Counted from the stretch's first letter, positions 10,233 to 17,367 are shown. The stretch: 64,000 nt of DNA from Trueperella abortisuis (GCF_030811095.1 NZ_JAUSQL010000001.1:744001-808000), one strand, 5' to 3'. Translations and numbers: made by a program. Notes: generated by a model from the letters alone, not told the origin.

Positions 10233-10733
10233 TTACTGGGATGGCCAAACTCTGTGCTTTCCTTGCATTACCTTGATAATTCTCCCGTCGGATGCAAGAG
10301 ATCCAATCGTATCTCCGCGTGGAGATATCACCTTGTATCGCGAACCGGAATGCGAATCGAAGTCTTTCTGTAGGCCCCATTTGGACTTTGGGTCCACCCA
10401 GGTGACTTTGGCCTTTCCTCCTGGAAAGCTGTTGACTTTCTTGGTAAAGAGATTGAGGTTGACATGGGTGTATCGTTTAACTCCCGTCTGGGCAATGCCG
10501 AAGACGAGGTAACGCATGCCATTACCGCCGCCTTCGGTGGTTTGCTGATTTGCGAAGGGAACGATCTCTGGTCTCTGATCAAGATCTGGCGTTGAAAGGG
10601 TGATAGGCGTAGAAAGCAGTAGGTGGGAATATGGCGGGTGATCAGAGCCTGTGTCCTCGCTCGGGGGTATTGAGCCGGAAAACACAATGGACATGCTCAG
10701 CAAAGTGGCCAGAGTGGCAATTGGCAGATTCAA
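10233..10733 (-). CDS. Small exported protein, function unknown
   Basis: 166 residues. The N-terminus is hydrophobic (LPIATLATLLSMSIVFSGS), consistent with a signal peptide without a lipobox Cys. The rest is a polar, Lys-rich domain ending RIIKVMQGKHRVW. The only start giving the signal peptide is TTG 10731-10733, preceded by AAAGGAG with a 9-nt gap, so a TTG start is proposed. It precedes paralogue A by 25 nt. No family recognised. Possible roles are an exported effector or bacteriocin-like factor whose partner is the downstream gene, but this is inference from arrangement only. Confidence 0.6.
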   Translation of the reverse strand: MNLPIATLATLLSMSIVFSGSIPPSEDTGSDHPPYSHLLLSTPITLSTPDLDQRPEIVPFANQQTTEGGGNGMRYLVFGIAQTGVKRYTHVNLNLFTKKVNSFPGGKAKVTWVDPKSKWGLQKDFDSHSGSRYKVISPRGDTIGSLASDGRIIKVMQGKHRVWPSQ

Positions 10734-10837
10734 CTGTTGCTTCTCCTTTGTGAAAATGCGTGTGATGGTTTTTCTTCTGAGGTCGACCTAACGTCGAAAC
10801 GTTGAGCGTCTTTGGATGTTCGATCTATATGGCGTTT

Positions 10838-11024
10838 AGTGTGATTGTATTTGTGCCCTCTTCGTATTTGAAATCATCCTCAAGGCTGATGTGTCTGTTA
10901 CGGCACGAGGTGGGCAGAGTTTACAGTCTTGTGCGCAATGGGGTCAGGGGGTGCCCGTCGTTCCACAGGTATTCGCGCAGTTGCAAGAAAAGCTCTGGGA
11001 CGTCGTCGTTGATGAGGGGAGTGG
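10838..11024. repeat. Direct repeat, copy 1
   Basis: About 187 bp repeated at 11705-11892 at roughly 85-90% identity by eye. This copy covers the 3' end of paralogue B and the bases just after its stop. It marks an unequal duplication within the island. Confidence 0.85.
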
Positions 11025-11652
11025 TGAAGGCGCCCTCGTAGAGGCTTTGAGTGTAGACGATGGCGTCTGGACTAATGACGAGGCGTGCGGGGCGAATGAT
11101 GTCGAGTGTGCGGTCGGCGTTTAAGATGGTGAACTCGCGGGCTTCGACGGGGCCGCCGTATTCGATGGGGAGGTCGTTGGAGTTGACGAAGCGCACGCAT
11201 CCGGAGGGCGTGCCGAGGTGAATGACGGGCTCGAGCGCTGCGCAGTCGACGATGAGTTCGCCGGGGGAGATGAGCGGCGGCGGGCTCGCGTGGTGGGAGT
11301 GCAGGAGGTGAGCAAGGGCCGTGGTGATCGGTAGATAGTGGCCGGCGGCGGGTCCGGCTTTCCATTGGTCGTCGGCGATGAGGTAGCGGGCGAGGATATC
11401 GTTGTCGGCGGCGTAAGGCTCGCGGAAGAGGGTGGCGTCAAGCTGGGACTGGCCCTGATCGTTAAACCATACCGAGAATGTGGGTCCTTGCGAGGGAGCG
11501 GCGAGCGCGTGCCAGGGTACGATGTCGGAACTGACCTGGTCATCGAACCACATCGAGAACGGGCCGGCGCCGAGGTCGAGGCAGAACGCGCCCGGGGGGA
11601 ATGGCGCGGCTGGTGTGGATGGCGACACCGGCCACGGGATGAAGGTGTTCAT
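10921..11652 (-). CDS. Unrecognised protein, paralogue B of a local family
   Basis: 243 residues, soluble, homologous to the protein at 9494-10207 over its whole length (conserved FIPWP, GPTFSVW, DATLFREPYAADN, and C-terminal LREYLWNDG). Family not recognised. Unlike paralogue A, it has no intact exported gene directly upstream. Upstream instead lies a truncated third copy of its own C-terminus plus repeated downstream sequence, so an exported partner may have been lost in the rearrangement. An AGGAG lies somewhat far (13 nt) from ATG 11652. Confidence 0.7.
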   Translation of the reverse strand: MNTFIPWPVSPSTPAAPFPPGAFCLDLGAGPFSMWFDDQVSSDIVPWHALAAPSQGPTFSVWFNDQGQSQLDATLFREPYAADNDILARYLIADDQWKAGPAAGHYLPITTALAHLLHSHHASPPPLISPGELIVDCAALEPVIHLGTPSGCVRFVNSNDLPIEYGGPVEAREFTILNADRTLDIIRPARLVISPDAIVYTQSLYEGAFTTPLINDDVPELFLQLREYLWNDGHPLTPLRTRL

Positions 11653-11704
11653 GAGCTCTCACTTCTCCTAGTAAATAGAAGCGCCTTTGGGGAGTGACCA
11701 CTTT

Positions 11705-11892
11705 AGTGTGATTGTATTTGTACCCTTTTCGTATTGAAACCATCCTCAGTCTGATGTGTCTGTTATGGCACGAGGTGGGCAGAGTCTACAGGCTTGTGTG
11801 CAACGGGGTGAGAGGGCACCCGTCGTTCCACAGGTATTCGCGCAGTTGCAAGAAAAGCTCGGGGACGTCGTCGTTGAGGAGGGGAGTGGTGG
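11705..11892. repeat. Direct repeat, copy 2
   Basis: Second copy of the segment at 10838-11024. It carries the last 35 or so codons of a paralogue and the same downstream sequence, with a few substitutions and single-base indels. It ends abruptly next to the stop of the 128-residue gene, marking the recombination junction. Confidence 0.85.
11786..11892 (-). pseudogene. Truncated third paralogue (C-terminal remnant)
   Basis: On the minus strand the frame reads TTPLLNDDVPELFLQLREYL, then WNDGCPLTPLHTSL and a TAG stop at 11786-11788. This is nearly identical to the C-terminus of the protein at 10921-11652. There is no upstream part or start, so this is the leftover 3' end of a third family member. 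Confidence 0.8.
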
Positions 11893-11896
11893 AAAA

Positions 11897-12283
11897 CTAC
11901 GGTACGTACCCGCGCCAAGTGCCCGATTTCTCCTTTATCAAGTAAATGAAGATTTCCTCTTCTGGGGTATCGGAAGTGATGATAGTTAAATAATCCGTGT
12001 CCTGGTTTGAGGCATGCACTTGTCCGAGACGAACCGGCTCATTCCCACTTCCGACGTCATGTCGAATAGTCTCGACAGCAACAGGATTCCCTATGATGTC
12101 TTCGAGCCGCGCAAAGTCTCTAGCGTTAATTGCGGATGTAACGTTTTCTCCCAAGTCCCGTAACTCTTTCAGCTCGCGAGAAGATTGGGAGGATGAGTGA
12201 AGGTACCACACAGCCACCAGCACCGCGAGAACGGTGAGGAGAGCTGTCAACGCTAGCGCCTTCCGTTTAGGTTCTGTACGCAT
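11897..12283 (-). CDS. Membrane-anchored small protein, possibly 3'-truncated
   Basis: 128 residues with a basic N-terminus (MRTEPKRK), one hydrophobic segment at about residues 9-27, and a soluble extracytoplasmic part with an acidic C-terminal half. The architecture (single N-in anchor plus a small ectodomain) is common in exported immunity or chaperone-like proteins, but I recognise no domain. Its stop (11897-11899) falls 5 nt from the edge of the duplicated segment, so the original C-terminus may have been replaced. GGGAG about 9 nt before ATG 12283 supports the start. The remnant at 12267-12476 overlaps its 5' end by 17 nt. Confidence 0.55.
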   Translation of the reverse strand: MRTEPKRKALALTALLTVLAVLVAVWYLHSSSQSSRELKELRDLGENVTSAINARDFARLEDIIGNPVAVETIRHDVGSGNEPVRLGQVHASNQDTDYLTIITSDTPEEEIFIYLIKEKSGTWRGYVP

Positions 12284-12476
12284 AAAAGGTTGCTCCCTTC
12301 CAGTCGAGAAGAACCTGATTCATGCTTCGGCGATACCTGTCATGGGTGTGATAGGTAAAGTAAGGCGTGCCGTTGCTGTAATACGAAACCATCATGGTGT
12401 GAGTTTTTCGATTTGAATCCTTGGGTTTGACCTGAAGTGAAGTGTCCTGGTTTTTGTTTCGCTTCTTATGTTGAGG
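12267..12476 (-). pseudogene. 5'-truncated small secreted-peptide gene, lactococcin-972-like tail (tentative)
   Basis: An open minus-strand frame from a TGA at 12477-12479 to TAA at 12267-12269 has no convincing start, so only the 3' part of a gene seems to remain. It includes SNRKTHTMMVSYYSNG and ends WKGATFYAYRT. The KTH-x-x-x-V block and the aromatic FY-x-Y-x-x end recall the C-terminus of lactococcin 972-family bacteriocins (KTHSATVV, ASFYYNFW), as remembered. The upstream end abuts the IS relic. Resemblance is weak; a non-homologous small ORF is possible. Confidence 0.35.
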
Positions 12477-12802
12477 TCAACTCGCTGACCCGGGTTTGAT
12501 TATACCTATCGATGATCTTGGCTGGTGTGCAGTAGTCTAACGAGGTTACGTCCCTTAGTGTGGTGTATCTGGACCCGGGACTGGCCGCGTGCCAACGTGT
12601 GTAGTGGCGGTCATCGCGGGTACCTTTCGAATCAACTTCCAATTCTCCTTGAAAGGATACAATCACGATGACCGCCGATCCCCAGCTTCGGCACCACTTC
12701 GGCCACCGTCTGCCACTGAGAACACGCACCCTCATCAGCGAAAGGATCCACAACCATCCGCGCCGCGCGATCCTTAAACTCCTGTGAATACCTCTTGGCC
12801 AT
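12466..12802 (-). mobile_element. Decayed IS3-family element
   Basis: From ATG 12802 the minus strand reads MAKRYSQEFKDRAARMVVDP and continues through QTVAEVVPKLGI (to 12677), the N-terminal start of an IS3-type OrfA helix-turn-helix protein. It then loses homology. Further along, in another frame, WHAASPGSRYTTLR (about 12550-12600) recalls the OrfB HSDxGSQYTS block without its catalytic Asp. Most of the transposase is gone, and no terminal repeats were identified. Explains the local gene truncations. Confidence 0.55.
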
Positions 12803-12909
12803 ATCCCAATCCTCTCAAAAGTGAGTAGGAACAAAACTCAGTACGCTTCACTCACCCCTGCTTATCTGACGGGAATGCGTTCGTTTAGAGGTGTGTTGCT
12901 TTATTGAAG

Positions 12910-13578
12910 CTATTCTCGAATTCCGGCTTTGACGGCGGTTATAGCGAGTTCGCCTCGGGTTGCGCAGCCGGTGTGGGTGAGAATGTCGGAAACATAGGAT
13001 CTCACGGTTGCTTCGGTGAGCCCGGTTTGCCGGGCGATGCTTTTGTTCGCAAAAGCTTTCAGTAGCAGCCGGAACGTGGGACGCAAGTGATCTGGGAGGG
13101 TGGTGATAGCGTTGATGAAGTCGGCGTATTGTTCGCGGTTTTCGTGGGTTTGGGCGTAGGAGGCGGTGAGGATCTCGGTAGGGCGCGGTGCCATCACTTG
13201 TTGGCCGCTATAGGCTTTACGGATCAGTTGGGCAAGTTCAGGGGCGGGGATGTCTTTGGTGAGGAATCCGCGTACGCCCGCACCGATCGCTTGGCCTAGG
13301 GATTCTTCGTGTTCGAACGCGGTGAGCATGATGATCGTGACGCCGGGTTGTTCGCTACTGATTCGGCGGGCAGCTTCAATGCCGCTCATCACCGGCATAT
13401 CCACATCCAGTAGTGCCACGTCTATCCGGTGTAGGGCGAGCTGGTCGAACACTTGGGCGCCGTTCCCGGCGGTTGCCACCACCCGCAGACCGTCTTGCGC
13501 GTTCAATAAGTTGGACAGGCCGTCACGGATAATCTGGTCATCATCGGCGAGGAGGACACGGATCTCGTGCTCAGTCAT
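12910..13578 (-). CDS. NarL/LuxR-type response regulator
   Basis: 222 residues. The receiver domain has the acidic pocket (ADDD, residues 11-14), the phospho-acceptor Asp58 in ALLDVDMPVMSG, the Thr switch (MLTAF) and the conserved Lys (LTKD). The C-terminal LuxR-like helix-turn-helix (about 155-218) contains FANKSIARQTGLTEATVRSYVSDIL. Its first helix is atypical: the usual L-T-x-R-E-x-E-V-L is replaced by LPDHLRPTFRLL. The start is ATG 13578, because an upstream in-frame start would sit within the kinase gene; its 8-nt overlap with the kinase stop implies coupling. Probable targets are the inverted repeats at 15049-15091. Confidence 0.88.
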   Translation of the reverse strand: MTEHEIRVLLADDDQIIRDGLSNLLNAQDGLRVVATAGNGAQVFDQLALHRIDVALLDVDMPVMSGIEAARRISSEQPGVTIIMLTAFEHEESLGQAIGAGVRGFLTKDIPAPELAQLIRKAYSGQQVMAPRPTEILTASYAQTHENREQYADFINAITTLPDHLRPTFRLLLKAFANKSIARQTGLTEATVRSYVSDILTHTGCATRGELAITAVKAGIRE

Positions 13579-14752
13579 TGGCCTGCTCCTTTGCTGCATG
13601 TTCGTTCGTCTGGCTGCCTGCTCGGTTCCCGGTTTGGTTGTCTGTGTGGTTGTGTGCGGGGAGCGTAATATATATCAACCATTGGCTGCCCAGGTTGCTT
13701 GCCTCCATGCTGCCGCCCTCGCTGCGAATCCGGCTGCCGAGGTTTGCTAGCCCGTAGCCGCTACTCATTCCTGGAGCTACCGGGGCGTCTGCGATTTCGT
13801 TGCTGAGCGAGATTGTGAGCACGCCAGACTCGGCGTCAGTGTCAATCACCAGGTTTGCTGCCGAATCTGCTGGTGCGTATTTCAGAATATTCGAGCCGCA
13901 CTCCCGGATAGCCAGAGCGCCCGTGAGGCGCTGCTGGCGAGTCACCGTATTATCGAGGTCTTCTGGGGTGACGGTGTCGAGCGTGATACTCCGGGTTTTC
14001 AACATCAGCTTCACCTGTTTCACCACCTGGGATAGCAGCACCTCACTGGCTGCGGTATCAATCGAGAGAATCATCGGGCGGATGCGGCGCGAGGCGTCCG
14101 TGGCAGCAGCCACCAAGCACATCAGCTCACTAGAAAGCTCTGGGTGACGGGTGGCCACGTCTTGGGCGAGCACGGCCACGTGAGCCAAATCTTTCGCCGT
14201 CGTGTCATGCAACTGGCGAGCCAGCTCCCTGCGGTTTTCTTCTGCACTGCGCCTTATGGTTTCTCTTTCTTGCTCGGCCAGCACCCGCCGCCCGTTTTGC
14301 CAGCGCAGCGTCAGGCCGATAGCCAGCACGAGAACAGCAGTTAAAACAGAGCTGAATGCCTGCAAACCGGGCGTGATACTCACCGCCGTGGCGATCCCCC
14401 CGTCCAGCACGAGTACGAGCACGGCTGGAACAATCCACGAACGCATCAGCCAGAAAACCATCAAGATGCTCAGAGCAAAGCTGACCATCTCAAACCCATC
14501 AATCAGGTTCAGCAGGTTAAAACCGAAATAGGATGCGAGAAAAACGTATTCGCACACCTGAAACCAGCCCGCCGCCACAAACAGGCCAAGAAGAACCAGC
14601 GAGAAGATCACGCCCAGTATGGACGCGTTGTGCTGTCCTGCAATCAGCTGAAACGTGTCAAACACCAAGAAGAAAACAGCCGAGAGCGTAAACACTAGCG
14701 GCTGCGCTAGTGTGGAACGCGTATAGCTGGGAAATATCAGACTGAGCATCAC
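13571..14752 (-). CDS. DesK-type sensor histidine kinase
   Basis: 393 residues. About five or six hydrophobic segments (residues 15-150) without a large extracellular domain are followed by a HisKA_3 dimerisation segment with RQLHDTTAKDLAHV (His182 as phospho-acceptor) and an HATPase domain (IRECGSNILKYAP as N-box, GYGLANLGSRI as G-box). Polytopic sensors of this type often detect membrane-active molecules or small peptides. No ribosome site precedes the GTG/ATG start at 14752/14749, but TATAGT at 14758-14763 could give a short leaderless transcript. Gene order peptide-kinase-regulator, 16 nt and then an overlap, implies one signalling operon. Confidence 0.88.
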   Translation of the reverse strand: MMLSLIFPSYTRSTLAQPLVFTLSAVFFLVFDTFQLIAGQHNASILGVIFSLVLLGLFVAAGWFQVCEYVFLASYFGFNLLNLIDGFEMVSFALSILMVFWLMRSWIVPAVLVLVLDGGIATAVSITPGLQAFSSVLTAVLVLAIGLTLRWQNGRRVLAEQERETIRRSAEENRRELARQLHDTTAKDLAHVAVLAQDVATRHPELSSELMCLVAAATDASRRIRPMILSIDTAASEVLLSQVVKQVKLMLKTRSITLDTVTPEDLDNTVTRQQRLTGALAIRECGSNILKYAPADSAANLVIDTDAESGVLTISLSNEIADAPVAPGMSSGYGLANLGSRIRSEGGSMEASNLGSQWLIYITLPAHNHTDNQTGNRAGSQTNEHAAKEQAND

Positions 14753-14768
14753 TAGACACTATACCGGG

Positions 14769-14984
14769 CTACTTATGCGGCCTATGCTTCTCGCAACCGG
14801 GAAGATTTGGCAAGAGCTTGCAGATTGCAGGAGCAATCCACTGAGTTTGACTGCTGGCTGACGGGAATGCCACTGCGCTGACAGCGAGCTGTTCAACGGC
14901 GGTCGGTTCGGATACAGCAACTGATCCGATGGGTATCGCTACGGTGATAACCGCCAACCCGGCGGCAATACTCGAAACACTCAT
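14769..14984 (-). CDS. Small secreted two-cysteine peptide, candidate signal peptide/pheromone
   Basis: 71 residues. The hydrophobic N-terminus (MSVSSIAAGLAVITVAIPIG) is a probable signal sequence, with cleavage possibly near VAVS-EP. The mature tail contains one Cys pair, AICKLLPNLPGC, followed by a basic EKHRPHK end, so a disulfide-closed 10-residue loop is possible. ATG 14984 has AAGGAAG 7 nt upstream. It is the first gene of an operon with a polytopic histidine kinase and response regulator, the arrangement of peptide-pheromone three-component systems. Alternatives are a small bacteriocin or an unrelated exported peptide. Confidence 0.6.
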   Translation of the reverse strand: MSVSSIAAGLAVITVAIPIGSVAVSEPTAVEQLAVSAVAFPSASSQTQWIAPAICKLLPNLPGCEKHRPHK

Positions 14985-15048
14985 TTGTTCTTCCTTTCTG
15001 CGGTGATGATTAGGTGCCACGAGCCTATTGGTGCGCTTATAAATCCCG

Positions 15049-15091
15049 ATACCGATGAATGTCGGTATAACTGACCAAAATTTGTCGGTAT
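15049..15091. promoter_or_regulatory. Inverted repeat plus extra half-site, candidate response-regulator operator
   Basis: ATACCGA (15049-15055) and TCGGTAT (15062-15068) form a 7-bp palindrome with a 6-bp spacer. A third TCGGTAT stands at 15085-15091, about two helical turns further. They lie in the divergent region between the peptide-kinase-regulator operon and the secreted-protein gene, ahead of a weak promoter (TACAAC at 15136-15141). Confidence 0.55.
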
Positions 15092-15162
15092 CCGCGCGGC
15101 CTGCCCGCCGAATAGCTTTAAAGAGTCCACTTGGCTACAACTAGACAAAAAGGAGAAACGAC

Positions 15163-15885
15163 ATGGCTACCAGGACTCTCATGGCAAAAGCAACGACCTC
15201 AGGATTGCTCGCCGTTCCCCTGGCGTTCGGCACCGCAGGCATAGCCTCGGCTCAACCGGCGCAAAACACAGCTGCGATTGAGCCGGAGGCAATCACCGTC
15301 TCGGCGTCCTTGAATTCTGCTCTAGAATCGCTAGCAGCATATGCAACGGCATCAGAGGAGAATCTCACCGCGGACGATCTTGCAACCCTTAATGGAGCGC
15401 TGCAGGTAATCATGCAAGCGAAAGCGGCTGAAGGCGAAGTCATTTACAGTATCAATGAGGAAGGTAAAAACGTCTATATGACTGAAGTTCTCTTCGGTGA
15501 TAGCGAAGTTATGCAGTTTTACTACGAAGCTGATCCCGCATCTGCCGAAGCTGCCGAGCTTTCGGATGCAATCTATTACCCATACATGGAGCGTGCGGGA
15601 GGTAATGAGTGGTACCCGAAGATTTGGTCGGGAACCGATTCGAAAGGACGCTGGGTTCGGTTCAATCGCGCAGCACAGGGCTTGATGGTGGGTGCAGCGG
15701 GAACTGCACTCAAAGCCGCAATTTGCGCTATTCCTGGAGTGAACGCCGTGGGATGCGCGGTGGTATGGGGAGCAACAATCGTTGCGAAGCAAGTTATCAA
15801 ACGTGTAGGGCGTTGTCCCGAGGCTCGTCCGTGGCTATATGCGTATCCGGCTAATCTGGGCACATCCGGCTGCCGAGTTTCTTGA
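15163..15885 (+). CDS. Secreted protein with hydrophobic four-Cys C-terminus, bacteriocin-precursor-like
   Basis: 240 residues. Signal peptide about 1-31 (cleavage near IASA-QP), an acidic middle region (about 32-170), then a Gly/Ala-rich hydrophobic segment GLMVGAAGTALKAAICAIPG through VAKQVIKRVGRC and a C-terminal GCRVS. Four Cys lie in the last 65 residues. The design (exported, acidic pro-region, compact hydrophobic Cys-containing end) is that of large bacteriocin precursors such as halocin-C8-type proteins, but I recognise no family. ATG 15163 has AAGGAG 7 nt before it. A two-TM protein follows 29 nt later. The AIC-x-x-P...GC pattern also occurs in the small peptide at 14769-14984. Confidence 0.6.
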   Translation: MATRTLMAKATTSGLLAVPLAFGTAGIASAQPAQNTAAIEPEAITVSASLNSALESLAAYATASEENLTADDLATLNGALQVIMQAKAAEGEVIYSINEEGKNVYMTEVLFGDSEVMQFYYEADPASAEAAELSDAIYYPYMERAGGNEWYPKIWSGTDSKGRWVRFNRAAQGLMVGAAGTALKAAICAIPGVNAVGCAVVWGATIVAKQVIKRVGRCPEARPWLYAYPANLGTSGCRVS

Positions 15886-15914
15886 ACAGACTGAGGCGAG
15901 AAAGGATAAGACCA

Positions 15915-16148
15915 ATGAAAAACTTGATCGAAAACCACGTGTGGAGTTTCGCGCTGATTCTAACGGTTGTCTTTTCCCCGGTGGTTATTTGGGGAGCGTG
16001 GGACACCATTGACAATGCCGAATCCATCGCAATCCGAATTGCTCTGTGTATCGGGATCATAGTGGTTACTTACATTGGTGCTGGTCTGCTGCTCATGTGG
16101 AACCGTTGGACGCAGCGCAAATACCGCGAGAAAGGCATCATCAAGTAA
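15915..16148 (+). CDS. Two-TM small membrane protein, candidate immunity protein
   Basis: 77 residues with two hydrophobic helices (about residues 8-26 and 38-58) and a basic C-terminal tail (NRWTQRKYREKGIIK). It starts at ATG 15915, which has AAAGGA upstream; earlier in-frame codons overlap the previous gene and lack a ribosome site. It is the only gene co-transcribed with the secreted protein at 15163-15885. Small two- to three-TM proteins directly after an antibacterial peptide gene are often self-immunity proteins, but this is inference from context, with no recognised domain. Confidence 0.55.
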   Translation: MKNLIENHVWSFALILTVVFSPVVIWGAWDTIDNAESIAIRIALCIGIIVVTYIGAGLLLMWNRWTQRKYREKGIIK

Positions 16149-16218
16149 CGAAGTTGCGCGATACGTGGTGGGAGCTGGCGAGCGAAGCGAGGAGCGAACT
16201 GCAAGGGACACGACCCGC

Positions 16219-16240
16219 GGCCGAACTCTGTCTCGGCCTT
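16219..16240 (+). terminator. Weak hairpin after the secreted-protein operon
   Basis: GGCCGA (16219-16224), 8-nt loop, TCGGCC (16233-16238), then TT. A second small hairpin (GGCGCG-GAT-CGCGCC, 16272-16286) lies nearer the convergent gene. Confidence 0.4.
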
Positions 16241-16309
16241 CGGGATCGTGCCCCTCGCGTGAGTGATTTCTAGGGCGCGGATCGCGCCATGAATCCGCCG
16301 GTTGGTTGC

Positions 16310-16921
16310 TTAGTTCAGTGCTACCTCGACGTCCTTGCCGAGGAAACCGCCCTCAAGGAGGACCTTCGTGGGCACGCTGTCGGCCGGAATATCGAAGACG
16401 AACTTGCCGGATAGGGTGTTGCCGGGGTTGATCTTGTCGAGGACCCATGAGCCCTCAAGGTAGAGAGCGGCGTCGGTTGAATACGAGTGCTGCCTGCCCT
16501 GGTCGTCAATGATCTTCATCGAGTCGGTAAAGAACGTCTCGGCCTTGTCGCCGTTGTTGAGGATGGACGCGCTGACGACGACGAACTGCCCCTGGGCCTT
16601 GGCGCCGAGGTACTCGTTACCGACAGAAGGGATTCCGGTCTCAACCCCCTCAACCGTTATGGTGAAATCGCCGACTTCAACCGGCGTGCCGATGGTTGCG
16701 GCAGGCGTCTCGGGGGCGGCGGACTGCGTTGATTCCGTTGTGGTAGCCTCGGTGGCAGGGGCCGCTTGCGACGCCGCAGCGGAGGGCGCGGCCTCCGGCG
16801 CTTCATTTGAGCCGCCGGCCAACTTTGCGATGGCGGCAATAATAATGACGACAATAACGGCTGTCAGAATCTTGTGCTTGGCGAACCAGGAGCCCTTCGT
16901 ATTCTCGGGTGTGCTAGTCAT
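16310..16921 (-). CDS. DUF4352 membrane-anchored surface protein
   Basis: 203 residues. A short cytoplasmic N-terminus, one membrane helix (about 16-35), an Ala/Pro/Thr/Glu-rich linker (about 36-78), then a beta-sandwich-type DUF4352 domain (VEVGDFTITVEGVE, QFVVVSASILNNGDKAETF, ALYLEGSWVLDKINPGNTLSGKFVFDIP). Such domains sit outside the cell and are common in Gram-positive lipoproteins and anchored proteins; the ligand is unknown. No operon partner. A run of nine C residues lies about 50 bp upstream of its start, where length changes could alter promoter spacing. Confidence 0.8.
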   Translation of the reverse strand: MTSTPENTKGSWFAKHKILTAVIVVIIIAAIAKLAGGSNEAPEAAPSAAASQAAPATEATTTESTQSAAPETPAATIGTPVEVGDFTITVEGVETGIPSVGNEYLGAKAQGQFVVVSASILNNGDKAETFFTDSMKIIDDQGRQHSYSTDAALYLEGSWVLDKINPGNTLSGKFVFDIPADSVPTKVLLEGGFLGKDVEVALN

Positions 16922-17292
16922 AGTTTTCCGATCATTTAGTGCGAAAGATGACTCAGTAAGTCAAGCAGTTCCCCCCCCCGCAACCCCAACAGGCGGGTTG
17001 TAAGGAATGTTGCAAGCGGAATCGCGTTCCAGCTCGAACGCCGCGGTGAGCGCCTTGAGGAAAAGCGTGTGCGCCGCGATCAGCGCAGAAAGACGGTCGC
17101 TCGGTGTAACGGATGCGGAAACCGGGCTTGCGGGCTTCGAGAAGGCGACTCTTCAGACGGAGGATCCCGCGGCGCGGTCCAGGCAGTGCCAGGCCTCAAC
17201 CATTGGCGGATGGTTGTGCGTCTGATGTCGTCGTCGGGCTGGCGGCATTGCTTGGGTGAGGTGGCCTGTGAGTTTTTGTCGCCGGTGAGTGT
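16922..17292. other. Intergenic stretch with a poly-C tract
   Basis: Stretch of about 370 bp between divergent DUF4352 and protease genes. It contains a nine-C homopolymer (16971-16979) and, further right, GC-rich sequence with short open frames in several phases but no ribosome site or recognisable protein. I see no RNA gene. It may include decayed coding sequence that I cannot identify. Confidence 0.5.
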
Positions 17293-17322
17293 TTGACGTC
17301 TGGTGAAGGGGAGCGATATAGT
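17293..17322 (+). promoter_or_regulatory. Promoter of the serine protease gene
   Basis: TTGACG (17293-17298), 18-bp spacer, TATAGT (17317-17322). The expected transcript start would lie at about 17329, next to the metal-regulator-like box that follows. Confidence 0.55.
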
Positions 17323-17334
17323 TTCAACACTATA

Positions 17335-17349
17335 TGATAATGATTGTCG
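17335..17349 (+). promoter_or_regulatory. Fur/Zur-like operator
   Basis: TGATAATGATTGTCG matches the core of Fur-family (especially Zur) operators, TGAAAATGATTTTCA, at 12 of 15 positions as remembered. It lies just after the promoter TTGACG/TATAGT and 19 nt before the ATG, so binding would block transcription when metal is plentiful. Confidence 0.5.
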
Positions 17350-17367
17350 TTAGCGAAAAGGAGTCGC

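Noticed and set aside
11540..11743. Minus-strand frame upstream of and overlapping paralogue B (67 codons)
   Set aside because: Mostly antisense or alternate-frame reading of repeat DNA; no ribosome site and no conserved block.
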